Source of the DNA: Dasypus novemcinctus
Taxonomy: Eukaryota; Chordata; Mammalia; Cingulata; Dasypodidae
Direction: 5' to 3'
Length of the DNA stretch: 64,000 bases
Assembly: GCF_030445035.2 (NCBI RefSeq)
Contig: NC_080676.1
Coordinates: 15,662,940 to 15,726,939, forward strand
The notes under the pieces are model-generated. The model saw nothing but the letters and a program-made list of their open reading frames with translations. It was not told where the DNA came from and searched no databases. The first letter of the stretch is position 1, and each line of letters opens with the position of its first letter. The position numbers and the translations under genes are program-made. Shown here piece by piece: positions 1 through 12,760 of this stretch.

Positions 1-1455
1 AAATGTGAGGTGTTTCCTGCCGCACCTATTGTATAATTGAGTTAAAATAAACTAAGTAGAATATGAGGGACAAGAGGGAGAGAGACAACAGAAAAAAGAA
101 AAAAAAAGGGGGGGCGGAAGGGACAAGAGGAAGAAAGGAAAAGGGGGTGGGCAAAGGGTGGGGAACAGGTAGGGGAAAGAAAAAAGAAAAAAAAAACTGA
201 TATACACGAACCAGAATTAAAACACGCACTACACAACACCTACCACAAAAAAAAACCTTAAATAACTGAATAAAAAAAGACTTTGGGGGATACGCTGTGA
301 GAGAAGACTAGGGGATAATGCGGTGTTAGCAATCATGAAATTGAAAAAAGTAAAGAATAAGTCAAAATGAAAATAAAAACAAAACAAAATGAAATGATAA
401 AGAATAAATGCCAACGTTGAAGGCTAGGGCATTTAAGGACCTCAGATGGACCTCAGTGCGTGATGGATTCAGGGATGGAAAGTCTGAGATATTGAGGACT
501 CAAGAGGTGTGAGTCTCTGTGGTGTGGGCCACCAGAGTTTAGGGAATTCAGACCTGGCAACCTCCAAACTGGTCAACAGGAAGCCTGGGAGCCCCGCAGT
601 GTAACACAGCCCTCAGGGATCCCCACAGCTGGGTGCCAGCCCTATGGGGGAAGTCAGATCCGCAAACTCTATATTATGACTGAATCCTGCAATTCACTTA
701 CTTAGTAGGGCTCATTAGTGTGGGTGTATCTCACTTCAGCTTTTGGACAGCTCCTGCCCTGTGATTCCAAAACACTGCCACTAGAGGGCGCCTCTACACC
801 GCAGCCACTTTACTGGTACAGATCAGAAGCCCGGCCTGTGATGCAGAAAACAGATTCCAAAACCCAAATTCCCAAGCTTCGCGAAATATTCCCTAATTGG
901 CTTCCAGACGTGTCCCCCTCCCTTGCCGCAACCTAAAACAACTTTCCAATTATGTCCCTTTATTGCCTACAGCCTATTTGGGTTGGAGATCGGCTGCCGG
1001 GCTTTTGGGGGCGGGGCTTCAGGCAGAAGCGCTATTGTTTGTGTTCGCAATCAAAAGTTTCTCCCGCTTCACAACAAAACACCATCTATCTTCCTAAATC
1101 GATCCGCAAAGGCGACCCGTCACATCAACCCGCCAACCGCCTGCCCAGAACTCGCGAACTCCTTAGCACCTCAGAGCCATCTAAAAGCAGAGCCGCTGGG
1201 CAGGACCGCGGCTACCCCCACCCCCAATAGGGAGGAACCCGTGTGCGGGTCTCACCTGCGGGCAACAGAACCCAAATTATATCTTCTAGACCAATCCTCT
1301 CCATTACCTTTGCACCCAATCGATGTCCAGGCACTTCTGCCCTGCAAAAATCCCGAAAAAGCCCTGCCTTGGAGAACCTGCAGCCACGCCCAGCCGTCTC
1401 TTCCCGGGACAGACCGAAAGGCAAGTTCACTCAGCGACCATCTTGCCTCCCTTCC
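1..1455 (-). mobile_element. L1 5' UTR, running out of the left edge
   Basis: Read on the minus strand, the element starts near 1455 with a short G-rich run followed by CAAGATGG, the usual beginning of a mammalian L1. It continues for about 1 kb as unusually CpG-rich DNA (440-1455), then enters a pyrimidine-rich tract (purine-rich on the plus strand, 1-420). The same order, CpG-rich leader then pyrimidine tract, fits an L1 5' UTR, and the tract resembles the one at 27190-27780. ORF1 and ORF2 would lie left of the window. Many CpGs survive, which suggests a relatively young copy. The long plus-strand open frame through 923-1702 is a by-product of this GC-rich leader and not a gene. Confidence 0.72.
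1438..1445 (-). promoter_or_regulatory. YY1-type site at L1 5' end
   Basis: The minus strand reads CAAGATGG within the first 20 bases of the L1 leader. In other mammalian L1s a YY1 site at this position sets the transcription start. The match is to the core only; binding is inferred. Confidence 0.45.
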
Positions 1456-2924
1456 ACAAATACTTTTTAATAAATGTAGTCTCTATTTCTACATATCTAT
1501 CTATAGCTATACCTATGTAATTTTAAAAATAATGAACTTAAAACTCTTCTTTACAAACACAAAACATTTTTTCCAAAGGAAATATTTGATATGCCAGATA
1601 TTAAGGGAAGGAAATGATAAAAGCATAAATAATTTGAAAAGGAAGGTCACAAAAAAGAAACTATTCTATAGTGTTGCCATTTACGTAAGAACACTATTTT
1701 AAATATTCTAAAGAAAATTAGGATAGCAATTTTCCAATGGCTTGTATTCTTGGTTATATTGTCTTAATTGTCTTCAAAAATTATGTAGCGATAGGATAAA
1801 AAAAGAGATTATTGTAATTTAGTGAAAGATTCATGTTTAGTTTTCAGAAATGTTAATAATCATAAGGAAACTATGGGACAGTGACATAAGGGAAGAAATA
1901 GCAAAGTGGAAAATCCAAGTGCAATTCTAGGGAGATGAGTTAGACAGGACTTTCTTCACACTTCTATATTCAGATATTTCTAGAACTTTTGTGTTCAAAG
2001 AGATATGAGGTACTTGAGGTCAATCAGTTTTGCAATTGAGGTTACCAAGGTACTGAAAGGTTATTTTGGCCAGACTAATATATAGAGTTAGTGGCATATG
2101 GATAAAGAGTAAACTAATTCTACAAGATTAGAGTTCAGTGTTGATTTTAAATGTCTGTTGTCTAATTTAAAAATGAACGACACTATATAGGGATTTTGTA
2201 AAATATATATGTAATAAAGAGTACAGAGAAATTGCTAATAACCCTGCCACAGATTGATAACCACTATAACTTTAATATATTTATTTCCTATCTTCTCTGT
2301 GTGTGCAAGTATGTGTATGTATTTTTAATAAAATTAGGCTCAGTTCATACAATTTTGTATCATGTCTTCAATTAGTATACAGCAATTAATTCTTTGAAAA
2401 ATTTAGTTTCAAGCATTGCATATTATTTCATTTAATAATTAAACCAAAATTTATTTAAATGTTATTTGTTATTGTCATACATAATAATGTTAGCCCCAAA
2501 TATAAAAACATGTGTGTTGCTACAACTTTTTTTTTGAGGTGTAGAGTCCTATATATAACATTATTATTTATATATTATTTATCCTTACCACCAAGCACTT
2601 GTACAAGATGGAACTAGTCTCTATGGGAAATGAATACTTTGGCATTTAATTTATGCATTATTGTTTTTAGACAAAATGTGGGAGGAAATATACAGCAGAT
2701 AAGCTTTCTATATTTCAGCAGTTTGGCAGTAACATTAGTTTCAGGTAAAATATTACCTGGCATCATCAAGTCTGATATTTAGCCATTCTAATTATACTGA
2801 TTGGTTCAACAATCAATTTTCAAATGCTGCCATAAGGAATCATTATGAATCTAGCCACTTAAAAAAACAAAAACAGCAGTTCTATTACTGTTGTGTAGGT
2901 CCAATTCTAGGTTTTCTCAACTTC
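1456..2924. other. AT-rich intergenic DNA
   Basis: No gene and no repeat that I can name. It contains scattered homopolymers and TA-rich runs. A stretch around 2260-2360 looks like degraded LINE sequence but is too diverged to assign. Confidence 0.5.
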
Positions 2925-3410
2925 ATCTCCATTCTTGGTTCCACTAGGTTGAAATCAAGACGTTGGCCAACCGTGTGCTTCTTGGGAGGCTCTCGAAAGA
3001 ATTGCTTCCAGCATTCAGAATGTAGGCAAAATTCCGGTTTCTCACTGTGGTGGGACTGAGGTCCCGATTTCCTTGCTGGTTCTCATCTGGGGGCTGCCCT
3101 TAGCTCTATAAGGCCCCCTATGTCAGAGCTAGCAACTGTATGTCAATGACTTCCCTGCTTAGAATCTCTCAGACCTCCCCTCTCTTACATCTCTCTGACA
3201 GCCTCTTCTGCATCTTTCTGCTTTTTAAAGGCTCCTGGTCTCATTGGGCCAACCTGGATTATCCAGACTAACAAACTAATCTTAAATTCAGCTGACCAGT
3301 AACTAATTACATCTGTGAAGTCCTTTACCAGTGGTACCTAGATGATTGCTTGTTTGAATAACCAGTGGCCAGGAGACCTGGGGGACATCTTTAGAATTCT
3401 GTCCATCACA
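2925..3410 (-). repeat. MaLR (MLT1-like) LTR
   Basis: Read on the minus strand from 3410, the sequence opens TGTGATGGACAGAATTCT and continues into the 'aaagatgtcc' block typical of MLT1 LTRs. The opposite end has the 'ggttgaaatcaagacgttggcc' type block found in the same family. Its moderate GC content contrasts with the flanks. It is heavily diverged, and the left boundary is approximate. Confidence 0.6.
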
Positions 3411-3904
3411 AAATCTCCTCTGATTTCTCAATTCACATGCTCTGTCAGTTATATTTTGGAATATCATCCCTGCATGTAATCCAATGCTGACACAACCTTC
3501 AGGGAAACCAGTTTGGCTGTATATTTCAAGTGCTGTGAAATAGTTATAACTTTTGCCCAGGATTTTGTGTCTGGAGGATTCCAGGATGAGAGGTTTGTTC
3601 TTTAAGAAATCATGTTAGTTATGAATAAGCTCTGAAAAAAAGCTTGATTTTATTTATAAAATAAAAAATTTGCAAATAACTTGAATGGATGTTAGTCATA
3701 AAACAGTTACATAGGAAATGGGTTACATATGCGTGATCAAATGTTACTCAGATATTATATATTATAGTTAAGAAGATTCTACAAGACCATGGAAAATGGC
3801 TTCTTATGTTAAATGATGAAAAGAACAAAATCTATCAGCTAACCCTTATGTCAATAACAGAGATATCTTATGACTAAAGGCAACAAATACATCAATTAAG
3901 TGTA

Positions 3905-4045
3905 GAAACTGGCACTGAACTGCTTGGGTTCAGATTCTGGTTTAGCCATGTGATCTTGGACCCAATTCTTAATCCCTCCGTGACCTGCTTCCTCTTTAAG
4001 TGGAGATAAAGTAGTACCTATTGCTTAGGGTTGGTATGAAGAGCA
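3905..4045 (+). repeat. MIR SINE
   Basis: The block contains the MIR-like series 'gtgatcttggaccc', 'aatccctccgtgacctgct' and 'agtacctattgcttagggtt', in the order of the MIR core and 3' part. It is diverged, as expected for an ancient mammalian SINE. Confidence 0.65.
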
Positions 4046-4239
4046 TATGAACTGGAATATTTTGACCTTATCCATACAAACTTCTTATCCAATCAGATTT
4101 AACTCATATTTTATTGGCTTTAATTAAAATATCCTGTCTAGTAATTATTAACTTTATAAAGTCTTTGCTTTTGTTCTAAAATTAAAGCAGTTCAGTTTGT
4201 CTTGCTATTTTGTCATTGATGTTTCCTCATGGGTTGACG

Positions 4240-4502
4240 TCATGTAATATTAAACGCATGAATAAGGGGGCAAAACTGGGAAAAGAAATATTTTCCAAGA
4301 GAGAAATCTGGGGCCGTATGGTAGAGACAGAAACTGAGTTATGAATTGCCGGAAAGTCAATACCGGAAAGCGATAGACTTCAGAGAAACCATGGCCCTGC
4401 CAAAACCTTGATTTTAGATTGCTAGCTTCTAAAACTCTGAGCAATAAGTTGCTGTTGAGCCAATCAGTCTGTGATACTTTGTGACAACAGCAAACTAAAA
4501 CA
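4240..4502 (+). repeat. MaLR-type LTR, 3' part
   Basis: The end of the block carries 'gccaaaaccttgatttt', 'aataagttgctgtt' and a terminal 'gcaaactaaaacag', in the order seen at the 3' end of MLT1-like LTRs. The same ending is present at 47090-47195. The left boundary is approximate. Confidence 0.55.
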
Positions 4503-7324
4503 GGACCTTCTGCTGTTGTCCACTCAAGTTGGTTATTGTTGGTTTATAGGAAAATAATTGATATTTGTGGCTTACTTATTGGACTTTTTTTTACAGTTTA
4601 GTTTTTCTTAAAAATAAAATAATGTAATCTGCAAACACTGACAGCTTTGTCTTTTCTCACCATTATTAATTAGCTTGTTCATTTTTCCTGACTTTTTTAT
4701 TTGTTAGAACTTCCAAAACATTGCTGAACAGTATCAGCAATTAGAGGCGTATTCATATTTTCTTATTCCTAACTTTAAGAGGCATGTGTGACTCCAGTGC
4801 TGTACCATTATTTGAAGTTTTCCTATAGATTTTTATAGTATTCTACAGTAGTACCTCCTTGGAACCATTATTTAGGACAGAGGATCTTAGTTATAATTCT
4901 TTGGAAAGGTAAAATGTTAGTTATTATTTATATTAATAATGGAAAATTCACATTACTTCTAAATATAGGAGCAGTTTTATTTCCTCATATATATTAAAGC
5001 TCGGGTTCAACAGGAGCTATTGTGTACTAAATAATTTGGGTGTGAAACAATAGGACTTTTCTTTTTCCTGTACAATTCTTCTTATGTGGTTGGAAAGAGT
5101 AATTGTTTTCCCTTCTAATAAATAATTTCTCAATCCATATAAATACAATAAAATATATTTTAACCAAAACCTACCAAGTAGCCAGTCATTACCAATTCTA
5201 TTTTAGAAAGAACAGTTTTCTGTTTATAATAAGGAATTCATCCCTATAGTCAGGAATTATTAGAAGGCAGGTAAGATTTTTGATTTCTAATGGACAAATA
5301 CAGAAACATATGATTTTAATTTTCTTCCAAAACTGATTCAACATTTTCTTTAAATAACTTCAGTAGGAAATGGTACAGATAATTTGGAAACTGATAGTGG
5401 AAGGAAATAATGATATGACTTCTCAAGCTTTTGGTGTTATATGTTGGAAAGGAAAATTCTGTGCTGCCTTTTTTAAGTATCATCCATAATAGTAGGACAT
5501 TTACTTGGCCTAATCCTAAAAGTCCCAAGCCTTATACTCTGTGAGCACTTTCTTCATGTTAGGTAATGCCAGTCTCATAGTTACAATGACACAATTCTAC
5601 AGTCTCTATATAGATTGGGTTCTTTATATTCCATTAAAAACCGTAATTCAACCCAAACAAATAAACCCTGTGTTCTAACTCTGGACAGAAATAAAATGAC
5701 ATCTTCAGACACAATCATAGTGTAGCTACACATTCATTCTTAGAGCTGTGACTTTTCTTAATACTTTCCTTTCACTGTTCTATTAGTGCTTTGCTTCCAC
5801 TGTTCTATGTTCACACTTTACTTAAAATTTAAATTATTCCCCAAAGCACCAACCCTACCAGCTGTTTATGAATGAAAAATATGGAAGGAGAAAAATTAGC
5901 AATGGCATGCATTTTCCACAATATTAATGCCTCAATTTCCTCTCTAACGTATCTGCTATATATCTATTTTATGAATTCCAAATTTCATTCTCCCTACCTC
6001 TCTCCTTACCTCCTAATTCCACACCTCTTGCACCCTGGAGAGTCCCAGTCAGACTTTCTAGCCTTCCCCAAGACTCTGCACACTACCTAATATTCCTTAG
6101 TACATTTATTTTATGCTTCCCCTATCTAGAGTGGGTTTTAGTTTTTTGCAACCAGGACTTCTGTTACATTACCCAATATATGTTAGATGATGTTTAATTA
6201 GTTGAAAATTTATGGATGTTACATGTAGAGACTAACAATTGGGTTAAAAAAATCATTGTGCTTTCCAAGTGTAAGAAGGGGAAAAACTTTTGACATCTTT
6301 CCATGTGCAAATAACTGGCTAACTTGAGACAGTAAATTTTAGGGTAACTATAATGAAACTAAAAACGATAGTGTAACTACTGAGCCTATTCCTTTTATGA
6401 AGGAATATGCTGGCTCCCATTCCTAGTGCTATATGGAATCCTAGGGTCTTTTATTTCTTTGTTTTTAATACTGAAAAAGTACGTTAATGTTGAAAATGAG
6501 GATTTTTCTGCATAGTTCTTTATAAACCAAATATATATGGAATGAATTATGACAGCACATAGCCAGTCCTAAACATTCCTTTATGGATTTTTGAGGTGGA
6601 AAGAAATCATCAGACTACTCTAGCTACTTTATTCTACCCATGATGAGAATATCCCAGGAAAATTAGGGACATTATGATTTCAATGATGTAGTCCCTAAAT
6701 ACCACCTTTGCTTAACCTCTAGGAGTGAGATGTATTTTAGGCAACAATGTGAATTAGGCAGTTTGTCAATGCCTGACATTGACATGTCCTATGACCTTCT
6801 CCCAGACTAGTTCTTTATGGACAAGGAATCATAATGTTAGTGCTCTGTACATATGGTCATAAACATCGTTATGCAGACACACTCAGCAAAATGTCAGGCA
6901 TGACTGTCAGTGAATGCTGAGGAATCTGTCCCAGCACAACACTATTTCCTACTCAGTCTGGGTCTGGGAGGTCTTGTAGTCTGACTTCTGGCTAAGACCA
7001 GAATACTCTTTATAACTTTCTGACTGAGAGGCATCTAAGTAAATTGAAACTTAAACTTTCCACTACTTTGAGAAGTTGGAAAATACTAATTATGATGAAA
7101 CTCTTTCTTACACACAGGGAAAAATCAGTCTATGTGCATCATTGGCCGTTTTGTTCACCGCGGAGCTGTAGCTCACCAAGATTCCTGTGCCTATGTTTTT
7201 AACATGAACTGTAGATACACCTTCCAGTTTGAATTTTCAAAGATGATTTTTTAACAAGCCTAAGATGCTACATGTATGTTTAAAATGTTATTTGATCCAC
7301 AACAAGAAAATATTTAATTGACAT
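4503..7324. other. AT-rich intergenic DNA
   Basis: I see no gene, no clear repeat and no RNA gene. Short open frames here have no recognisable motif or splice context. Confidence 0.5.
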
Positions 7325-7425
7325 TATCTATATGCAAGACACAGTGTTCTTGGCATCTGGGGCACAGATATTAATACAATAATGGCTGAGATCCAGAACT
7401 TCCCTAGAAAGAGCTCACAGTCAAG
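7325..7425 (+). repeat. Possible ancient LINE fragment (L2/CR1-like)
   Basis: The run 'agacacagtgttcttggcat' followed by 'ggggcacagatattaata' and a 'agagctcacagtc' ending resembles the common ancient LINE/SINE block that contains 'gccaggcactgttctaggc'. The assignment rests on phrase similarity only. Confidence 0.3.
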
Positions 7426-10400
7426 TAAAGATGATGAATCCTAAACAAAGACAAATATATGGTAGACCATGCCAGTTTCCATGATGACATTATATTCTAT
7501 TTCATAAACACGAAGATAATGGAGAAAGTATGACTGACAGAAAACAATTAGAGAAGAATTTTGAGGTAAAAACAATTTTGACCTTAAAAGATGAAAAGAA
7601 TTTTGACAGGCAGAAAAAAAGAAAAATGTTGTAGGAGAAGGGAAAAGCTTAAATAAATCCAAGGAAATGGGAGTGCCTAGAGCGTAATTGAATTTCAAAA
7701 AGCACATCAGCCTAAAATAATAAAAAATCTAAATTTTTTCTTTTTTTTTGCTTCATAACTAATTTTGAAAATTTTATACCACTTTGCATAAGTGAGACAG
7801 TGAGGTGTCACTATCTCCCTTCTTTGTGAAACTAATACATGTGCAATTTGTTTTAATGTCCACAAATATATGAAGGGTAATAATCAAAGTCTGAAAATAC
7901 GTGGTGATTCCTAGTGGCTCTGTAGAGCTCATTGCTGTTCTATTTGCTGTTTGAATAATCAAAATTTTTCATTCTGTAAAAGGTTTACATTTGGCATTCT
8001 CTGAAAGCTACAACCAGGTATTAAACAGTGAGGGGTGCCCCTATGATATTGCACATAGTGTAGATTATTTTATTGAAATAAAGGGATAAAATTATAATGT
8101 GCATGTCAAGAAAAGAAATATTTCCCCAAATGGAATATTTCCCCAAATGGAAAGAGTCATAAGATTTTGTAATTTGATGTTTATTTTGAGAACTACTCAC
8201 CATATCTCTTTCTATAATTACCGAATACATGCCCATTTTCCTTTGTTCTTGGGATCCATCTTTAAAAATTGTATATTATTATACTATGAAGCAATTATAA
8301 TATAAAGCAATAATAAAAAGCGGAATATAAAGCAATAAAAATACAACAATGTTTTCACACATTTGACTCATTAAATAGTTGCATAATCCATGCATAATAG
8401 TTATTAAAGGACTATAGGTAAAAAGGAAAGTATGTACGAATTTCTTACGGACTGGAAGTATTTTATAATGCAATTGTTTTCTAGAATTTTGCATTTATTT
8501 CAGAAATAGCAACATTAAAATCTAAGAAAAGAATTAGCCATTTGCAAATTATTTATGTTGATTAATTTTGTGGATCACACATTTATAATTTTCCTATTAA
8601 ATGGTACTGTGAAATAAAACTGAAAGAGAATAAAACCTCTGGTTTTACTTTTTTAAATACACGAATCTGACTCTTAATTCTTGTGCCAAAGTATGCAGCA
8701 GCATTTATTAAGCACATGTAAACAATATGATTATTCAGCAAGTGGCTGTATACTTTGTTTATATTTAATCTATTTACTTTTCCTTTGTGCATTTTTTTTT
8801 TTTTTTGCCTTTTTGGTAATGGCATCCTTAGTACTGATATTTAACTTCATCTAAGAATTAAAGCTTTAATATCTAGAACTTGCTAATTATGCACTTATTA
8901 ATAATTCTAATAAAATAATCCTGGAAATGAAGCTGAAACATAGTGCAAGTAGAAATTTTAAATTTTCTTTGCATAATAATATTAAATCATAAGGATTCAA
9001 GGGACATAGTCATATACTTAATTTGCATAAGTTCTTCCTTTTATTCCTTTTTCATAGCCTCCTGTTCTTTAATGGACATATTATTTTTTCAGAGTCTTTA
9101 ATATTTATTAAAGCTTTGCCTTTGAAATTCATCTGATTCCTGGCTTATAATTGTTTCTCTTTTGGTCACCATTTTTGTAATTTATTTCAATTTACAATCT
9201 CTTATCATCTATCATGACCAGTGGTCTTTAGTTTCCTTATATTTAAGAGTAGAAGTCAGGCAACTGATAACATTTTTTTCTCTGCTGTTGTAATCCTGTT
9301 TTACTGCTAGGTCTCTCCACTCTTTGAACTAGACTGGGAGCTCAGGTGTATGCATTGCTTGTCCATTGTTGGGAAATTTACTAAGGCTACTTTAATCCAT
9401 TCTTTATTTCCCAGTCTTGAGGATTTGGGTACAGTGAATCCCACTCTCTTTCTGAGTGCTTATAGAATATCAGAGTGAAAATAAGATCACTGGCAGGTAG
9501 CGGTCAGGAGAAAGATCCAACTTGATGTTTTAATTTAAAAATTGAAGTCATGAGCGCTTACATTAACAGACTGAAACTATGTAGCATAAAAGGAAAAGAG
9601 GGCCAAAAGTGGAGGGAGGCCTTAGAATATCAAGGTTTAACAGTGGAAAAGAGGAAGGAGAGTCTCAAATGGAGAGAGTAGAACTTCTTAGTGAGAGCCA
9701 AGAAAAACAATAGAGTGTAGTGATACAGAAATCGAGGAGAGAATTCTAAAAGCTGACTAGTACTTAACCATCCTAAATGCTATAATGAGTTAAAAAGATA
9801 TGATTCTTTTTTTTTTTTTTTTCCTTTGGGTTTAGGCCTTAGGATAGTATGATGCCTTGGAGAAGGCAGTTTAAATGTGGGCACTAATACATTGCATTTG
9901 GGCATGATGGAAAACAAGGAAGCAGATAAAAGAATGAATAATTAATTTAACAAATATAACTTGAAATTAATATAGAGAGCTATCAACCACGAGGATCTAA
10001 AGTGTAGAATGGAAGAAGGTGGAGGCAGTAGGACTTAATTCAGCAGGGTGTATTTTAGTTTGCTGCGGAGACATTACTATGGTATCATAAGCAAAACCCT
10101 TACAATAATACACCAAGGCTAAGCCATCCAACAGGCTTGATAAACCTGCTATTTTTAAGAGCAATAGTTCTTCTAGAATCACAAACATAGACAGTTGATT
10201 AGCCATAAGTTGAAATGTTGAACATCATGTATTGGTTTTCCAGGGAAAAAGAAAAGGGAAAAATGAGAAAATGTTTGACATTTATGGCTCCAACTTTTCA
10301 ATGAATTGTCTAAAATGCATTATATGCAAATCCAGACAACATGGCTCCTTAGTAAATGTAGAAAATACAATATACCAATTAAGGTCCATGAATCAAATTT

Positions 10401-10726
10401 TAATTAGTTAGAACCTAATTATAAAATTGGAGAATAACTCATAAGAGAGATGTAGCCTGGAGTCTTACACATTGTATTTACTTAAAATTGTGTTTATTGA
10501 TCATGCAAAAAGAAGTAATTATTTATACTTGTGTTTCTCAACTGAAAATGATGAACCAAATATATTATCATTATTATAATATAATTTAAATTCAAACATA
10601 ACATTAGGAATGTCAAATATTTATTTGGTGATATATTTATTTAAAGTACAACTATAGATTTGAATACACTTGGGAAATATTCTAGTAATAAAAATATTAT
10701 GTAATATGTGTTAATGGTAAATTAGA
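7426..10726. other. AT-rich intergenic DNA with poly-T runs
   Basis: No gene is supported. Poly-T runs lie near 8793-8807 and 9808-9824, and a perfect 17-bp tandem duplication lies at 8117-8150. The rest is AT-rich sequence that I cannot assign. Confidence 0.5.
8117..8150. repeat. 17-bp tandem duplication
   Basis: The unit AATATTTCCCCAAATGG occurs twice with no gap and no mismatch (8117-8133 and 8134-8150). It looks like a local replication slip. Confidence 0.85.
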
Positions 10727-10739
10727 TGCCATTGTATTT

Positions 10740-11163
10740 TTTTTAAATTTTTTTAAAGACATTTTTTGTTTCTCTCCCCTTCCCGCCCCCCACCCCCACC
10801 CCAGTTGTCTGCTCTCTGAGTCTATTTGCTGCGTCTTCTTTTTTGTCCATTTCTGTTGTCATCGGCACGGGATTCTGTGTCTCTTTTTGTTGTGTCATCT
10901 TGCTGCGTCAGCTCTCCATGTATGTGGCACTATTCCTGGGCAGGCTGCGCTTTCTTTCATGCTGGGCAGCTCTCCCTACAGGTGTACTCCTTGCACATGG
11001 GGCTCCCCTACGCGGGGGACACCCCTGTGTGGCAGGGCACTCCTTACGCGCATCAGCACTGCACGTGGGCTAGCTCCACATGGGTCAAGGAGGCCCGAGG
11101 TTTGAACTGCAGACCTCCCACGTGGTAGACAGATGCCCTGTCCACTGGGCCAAGTCCACTTCC
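10740..11163 (-). mobile_element. DAS-SINE (long armadillo type)
   Basis: On the minus strand the element opens with a tRNA-like head containing 'tggcccagtggacagggcat' (A-box region) and 'gcagttcaaacctcgg' (B-box region). A GC-rich body follows, then an A-rich tail (T-rich at the plus-strand left end). A perfect 13-bp target-site duplication, TGCCATTGTATTT, flanks it at 10727-10739 and 11164-11176. This marks L1-mediated insertion, and both boundaries are exact. The 100-residue open frame inside it is incidental. Confidence 0.88.
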
Positions 11164-11176
11164 TGCCATTGTATTT

Positions 11177-11479
11177 CAAAGTACAAATTTCTTCTATTTA
11201 TTATCTTGATAAAAAGATACTTATCAGTTTCCACCTTGATTACAAATGACCAACTGAAGCCATTCCTAGTCAAGCTTCTACTTAATTATGTGAGGTGGGA
11301 TTTATTGGGCTGAAATTTAATCAGTTTTGAGTGGTATGATAAATCCCAGGAAACCTCATATCTCTTTTGGTAAAAGGTTGGATATTATGACAAATCAATC
11401 AATGAAAACAAATGGAAATAGATACGTGTCATAGAGGAACTCATTTTAAAAATGATTGAGAAGAAAAGGCTAGACCATT
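11177..11479. other. Intergenic spacer
   Basis: AT-rich sequence between the SINE duplication and the ERVL LTR. Nothing recognisable. Confidence 0.5.
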
Positions 11480-11931
11480 TGTATTAGTTAAGGCTCTCTA
11501 GGGAAACAGAATCAATGAGAGATAACGTCAAGAGTAAAAGATTTTTATCAGAGGCTTCACTGTGGGGATGCACAAGTCCAATTTCTGTAGGTTGGCTGCA
11601 ACCAGGGGCTCCAAGAAAGTCCAATGAAGGTCATTAATGAGTTCTAGGAGACATTGGTTGTCCAAAGATGAGCTGGGAAATTCTCACTCAATGATGGAAT
11701 CACTTCCCCTTTTAAGGCATTCAACTGGTTGGATAAAGTGTCACTCATTGCTGATGGCAATCTCTCCAATTGATGTAAGTGTAATCAGCTATCTATGATT
11801 TACCATTGCAGTAAGGTCAATGGTGACTAAAGTCCATAAATGCCCTTGTATTACAGTTAGCCCAGTGCTTACTTGACCAAACAATTGGGTAATTTACCTG
11901 GCTGAGTTGACGCCTTAGCCTAACCATCACA
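11480..11931 (-). repeat. ERVL 3' LTR
   Basis: The minus strand starts TGTGATGGTTAGGC at 11931 and ends with ACTAATACA at 11480. It aligns throughout with 19126-19585. Adjacent internal sequence on the minus strand, 'acaagaggtggac', is a plausible polypurine tract. Confidence 0.85.
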
Positions 11932-12016
11932 GTCCACCTCTTGTCACCCTTGTCAATTGGCAACCATACAAATTACCTTAAACCATACTTGGTCTATAAG
12001 TAAAAGCAATAACAGA

Positions 12017-12037
12017 CATGCATATATATATATATTT

Positions 12038-12071
<34 letters not shown>

Positions 12072-12072
12072 T
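12017..12072. repeat. (TA)n microsatellite
   Basis: An imperfect run of alternating T and A lies between the dUTPase remnant and the 3' LTR of the ERVL. The non-coding region 11932-12460 around it holds no other recognisable feature. Confidence 0.85.
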
Positions 12073-12459
12073 TATGCCTAACAATGTTCAACTCTCCTGC
12101 GTACAACCAGAAATGCCATTAATTCCCTACAGAATAGGGTGCTAGTTCTTGAGTAATATTCACTCTAAAATTTGACATCCTCAAATATTATGACATGAAA
12201 CTGATACAACTTGTTATATGATAAGGGAAAAGTTTGGGGAAGAAGACAAAGAAATTTCTTTTGTGTACATACACAATCATACTTATAATGAAACAAGGAA
12301 GAAAGATTCATGACCATTACAGTCTTTGTTTCTGTAACTGGTCACATGGCCAAAGTCCATATTTATCATTACCTTCTTCCACTACCCATTCCACATTTCC
12401 ATTACCCTTAGCAAGCATTTCACCTGGCCATGGTTCTTTGCCTGGTGCAGTGACCCAAA

Positions 12460-12760
12460 CTTTCATTCCTAAAGATTCTGGGCCATTGTTAGTCCTGCTT
12501 GGGTTGGGTTATTGAAATTTCCCATTGACAATTTCCCTATGATTACAATCATAGGACATGGCAGTAGTAGGGGACACCCTAGAGGATCTCCTGTATTCCA
12601 GGCAAACTCTTCTTTACCCCCATCATGTAGATGCAGTCCTAATTCTCCTTCATAGTCAGGATCTATCACCCCAGCCAGTATAGTAATTCTCTTCTTTGAA
12701 GTAAGAGGAGCCAAAAGTGACCAGGTGGAAATTTTAACTTCCAGTTCAATGGAATCATTG
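12460..12760 (-). pseudogene. ERVL dUTPase remnant
   Basis: The minus-strand frame ending near 12469 contains GVIDPDYEGE, which matches the conserved dUTPase motif that helps form the nucleotide pocket. A WNTGDPLG segment characteristic of ERVL proteins follows. A functional dUTPase hydrolyses dUTP and limits uracil in reverse transcripts. Here only the C-terminal portion is readable. Its place downstream of integrase is diagnostic for the ERVL group. Confidence 0.75.

Noticed and set aside
923..1702. 259-codon plus-strand open frame, the longest in the window
   Set aside because: It runs antisense through a CpG-rich L1 5' UTR and then into AT-rich DNA. It has no domain, no splice context and a biased composition explained by the L1 leader.
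10826..11128. 100-codon frame in a GC-rich block
   Set aside because: It lies wholly inside a DAS-SINE, with SINE ends and a target duplication on either side.
12017..12072. Repeat array resembling a CRISPR or satellite
   Set aside because: It is a simple (TA)n microsatellite without spacers.
11932..12460. Possible envelope gene between dUTPase and the 3' LTR
   Set aside because: The interval is only about 0.5 kb, holds a (TA)n run and has no signal peptide or surface-protein-like frame. ERVL elements lack env.
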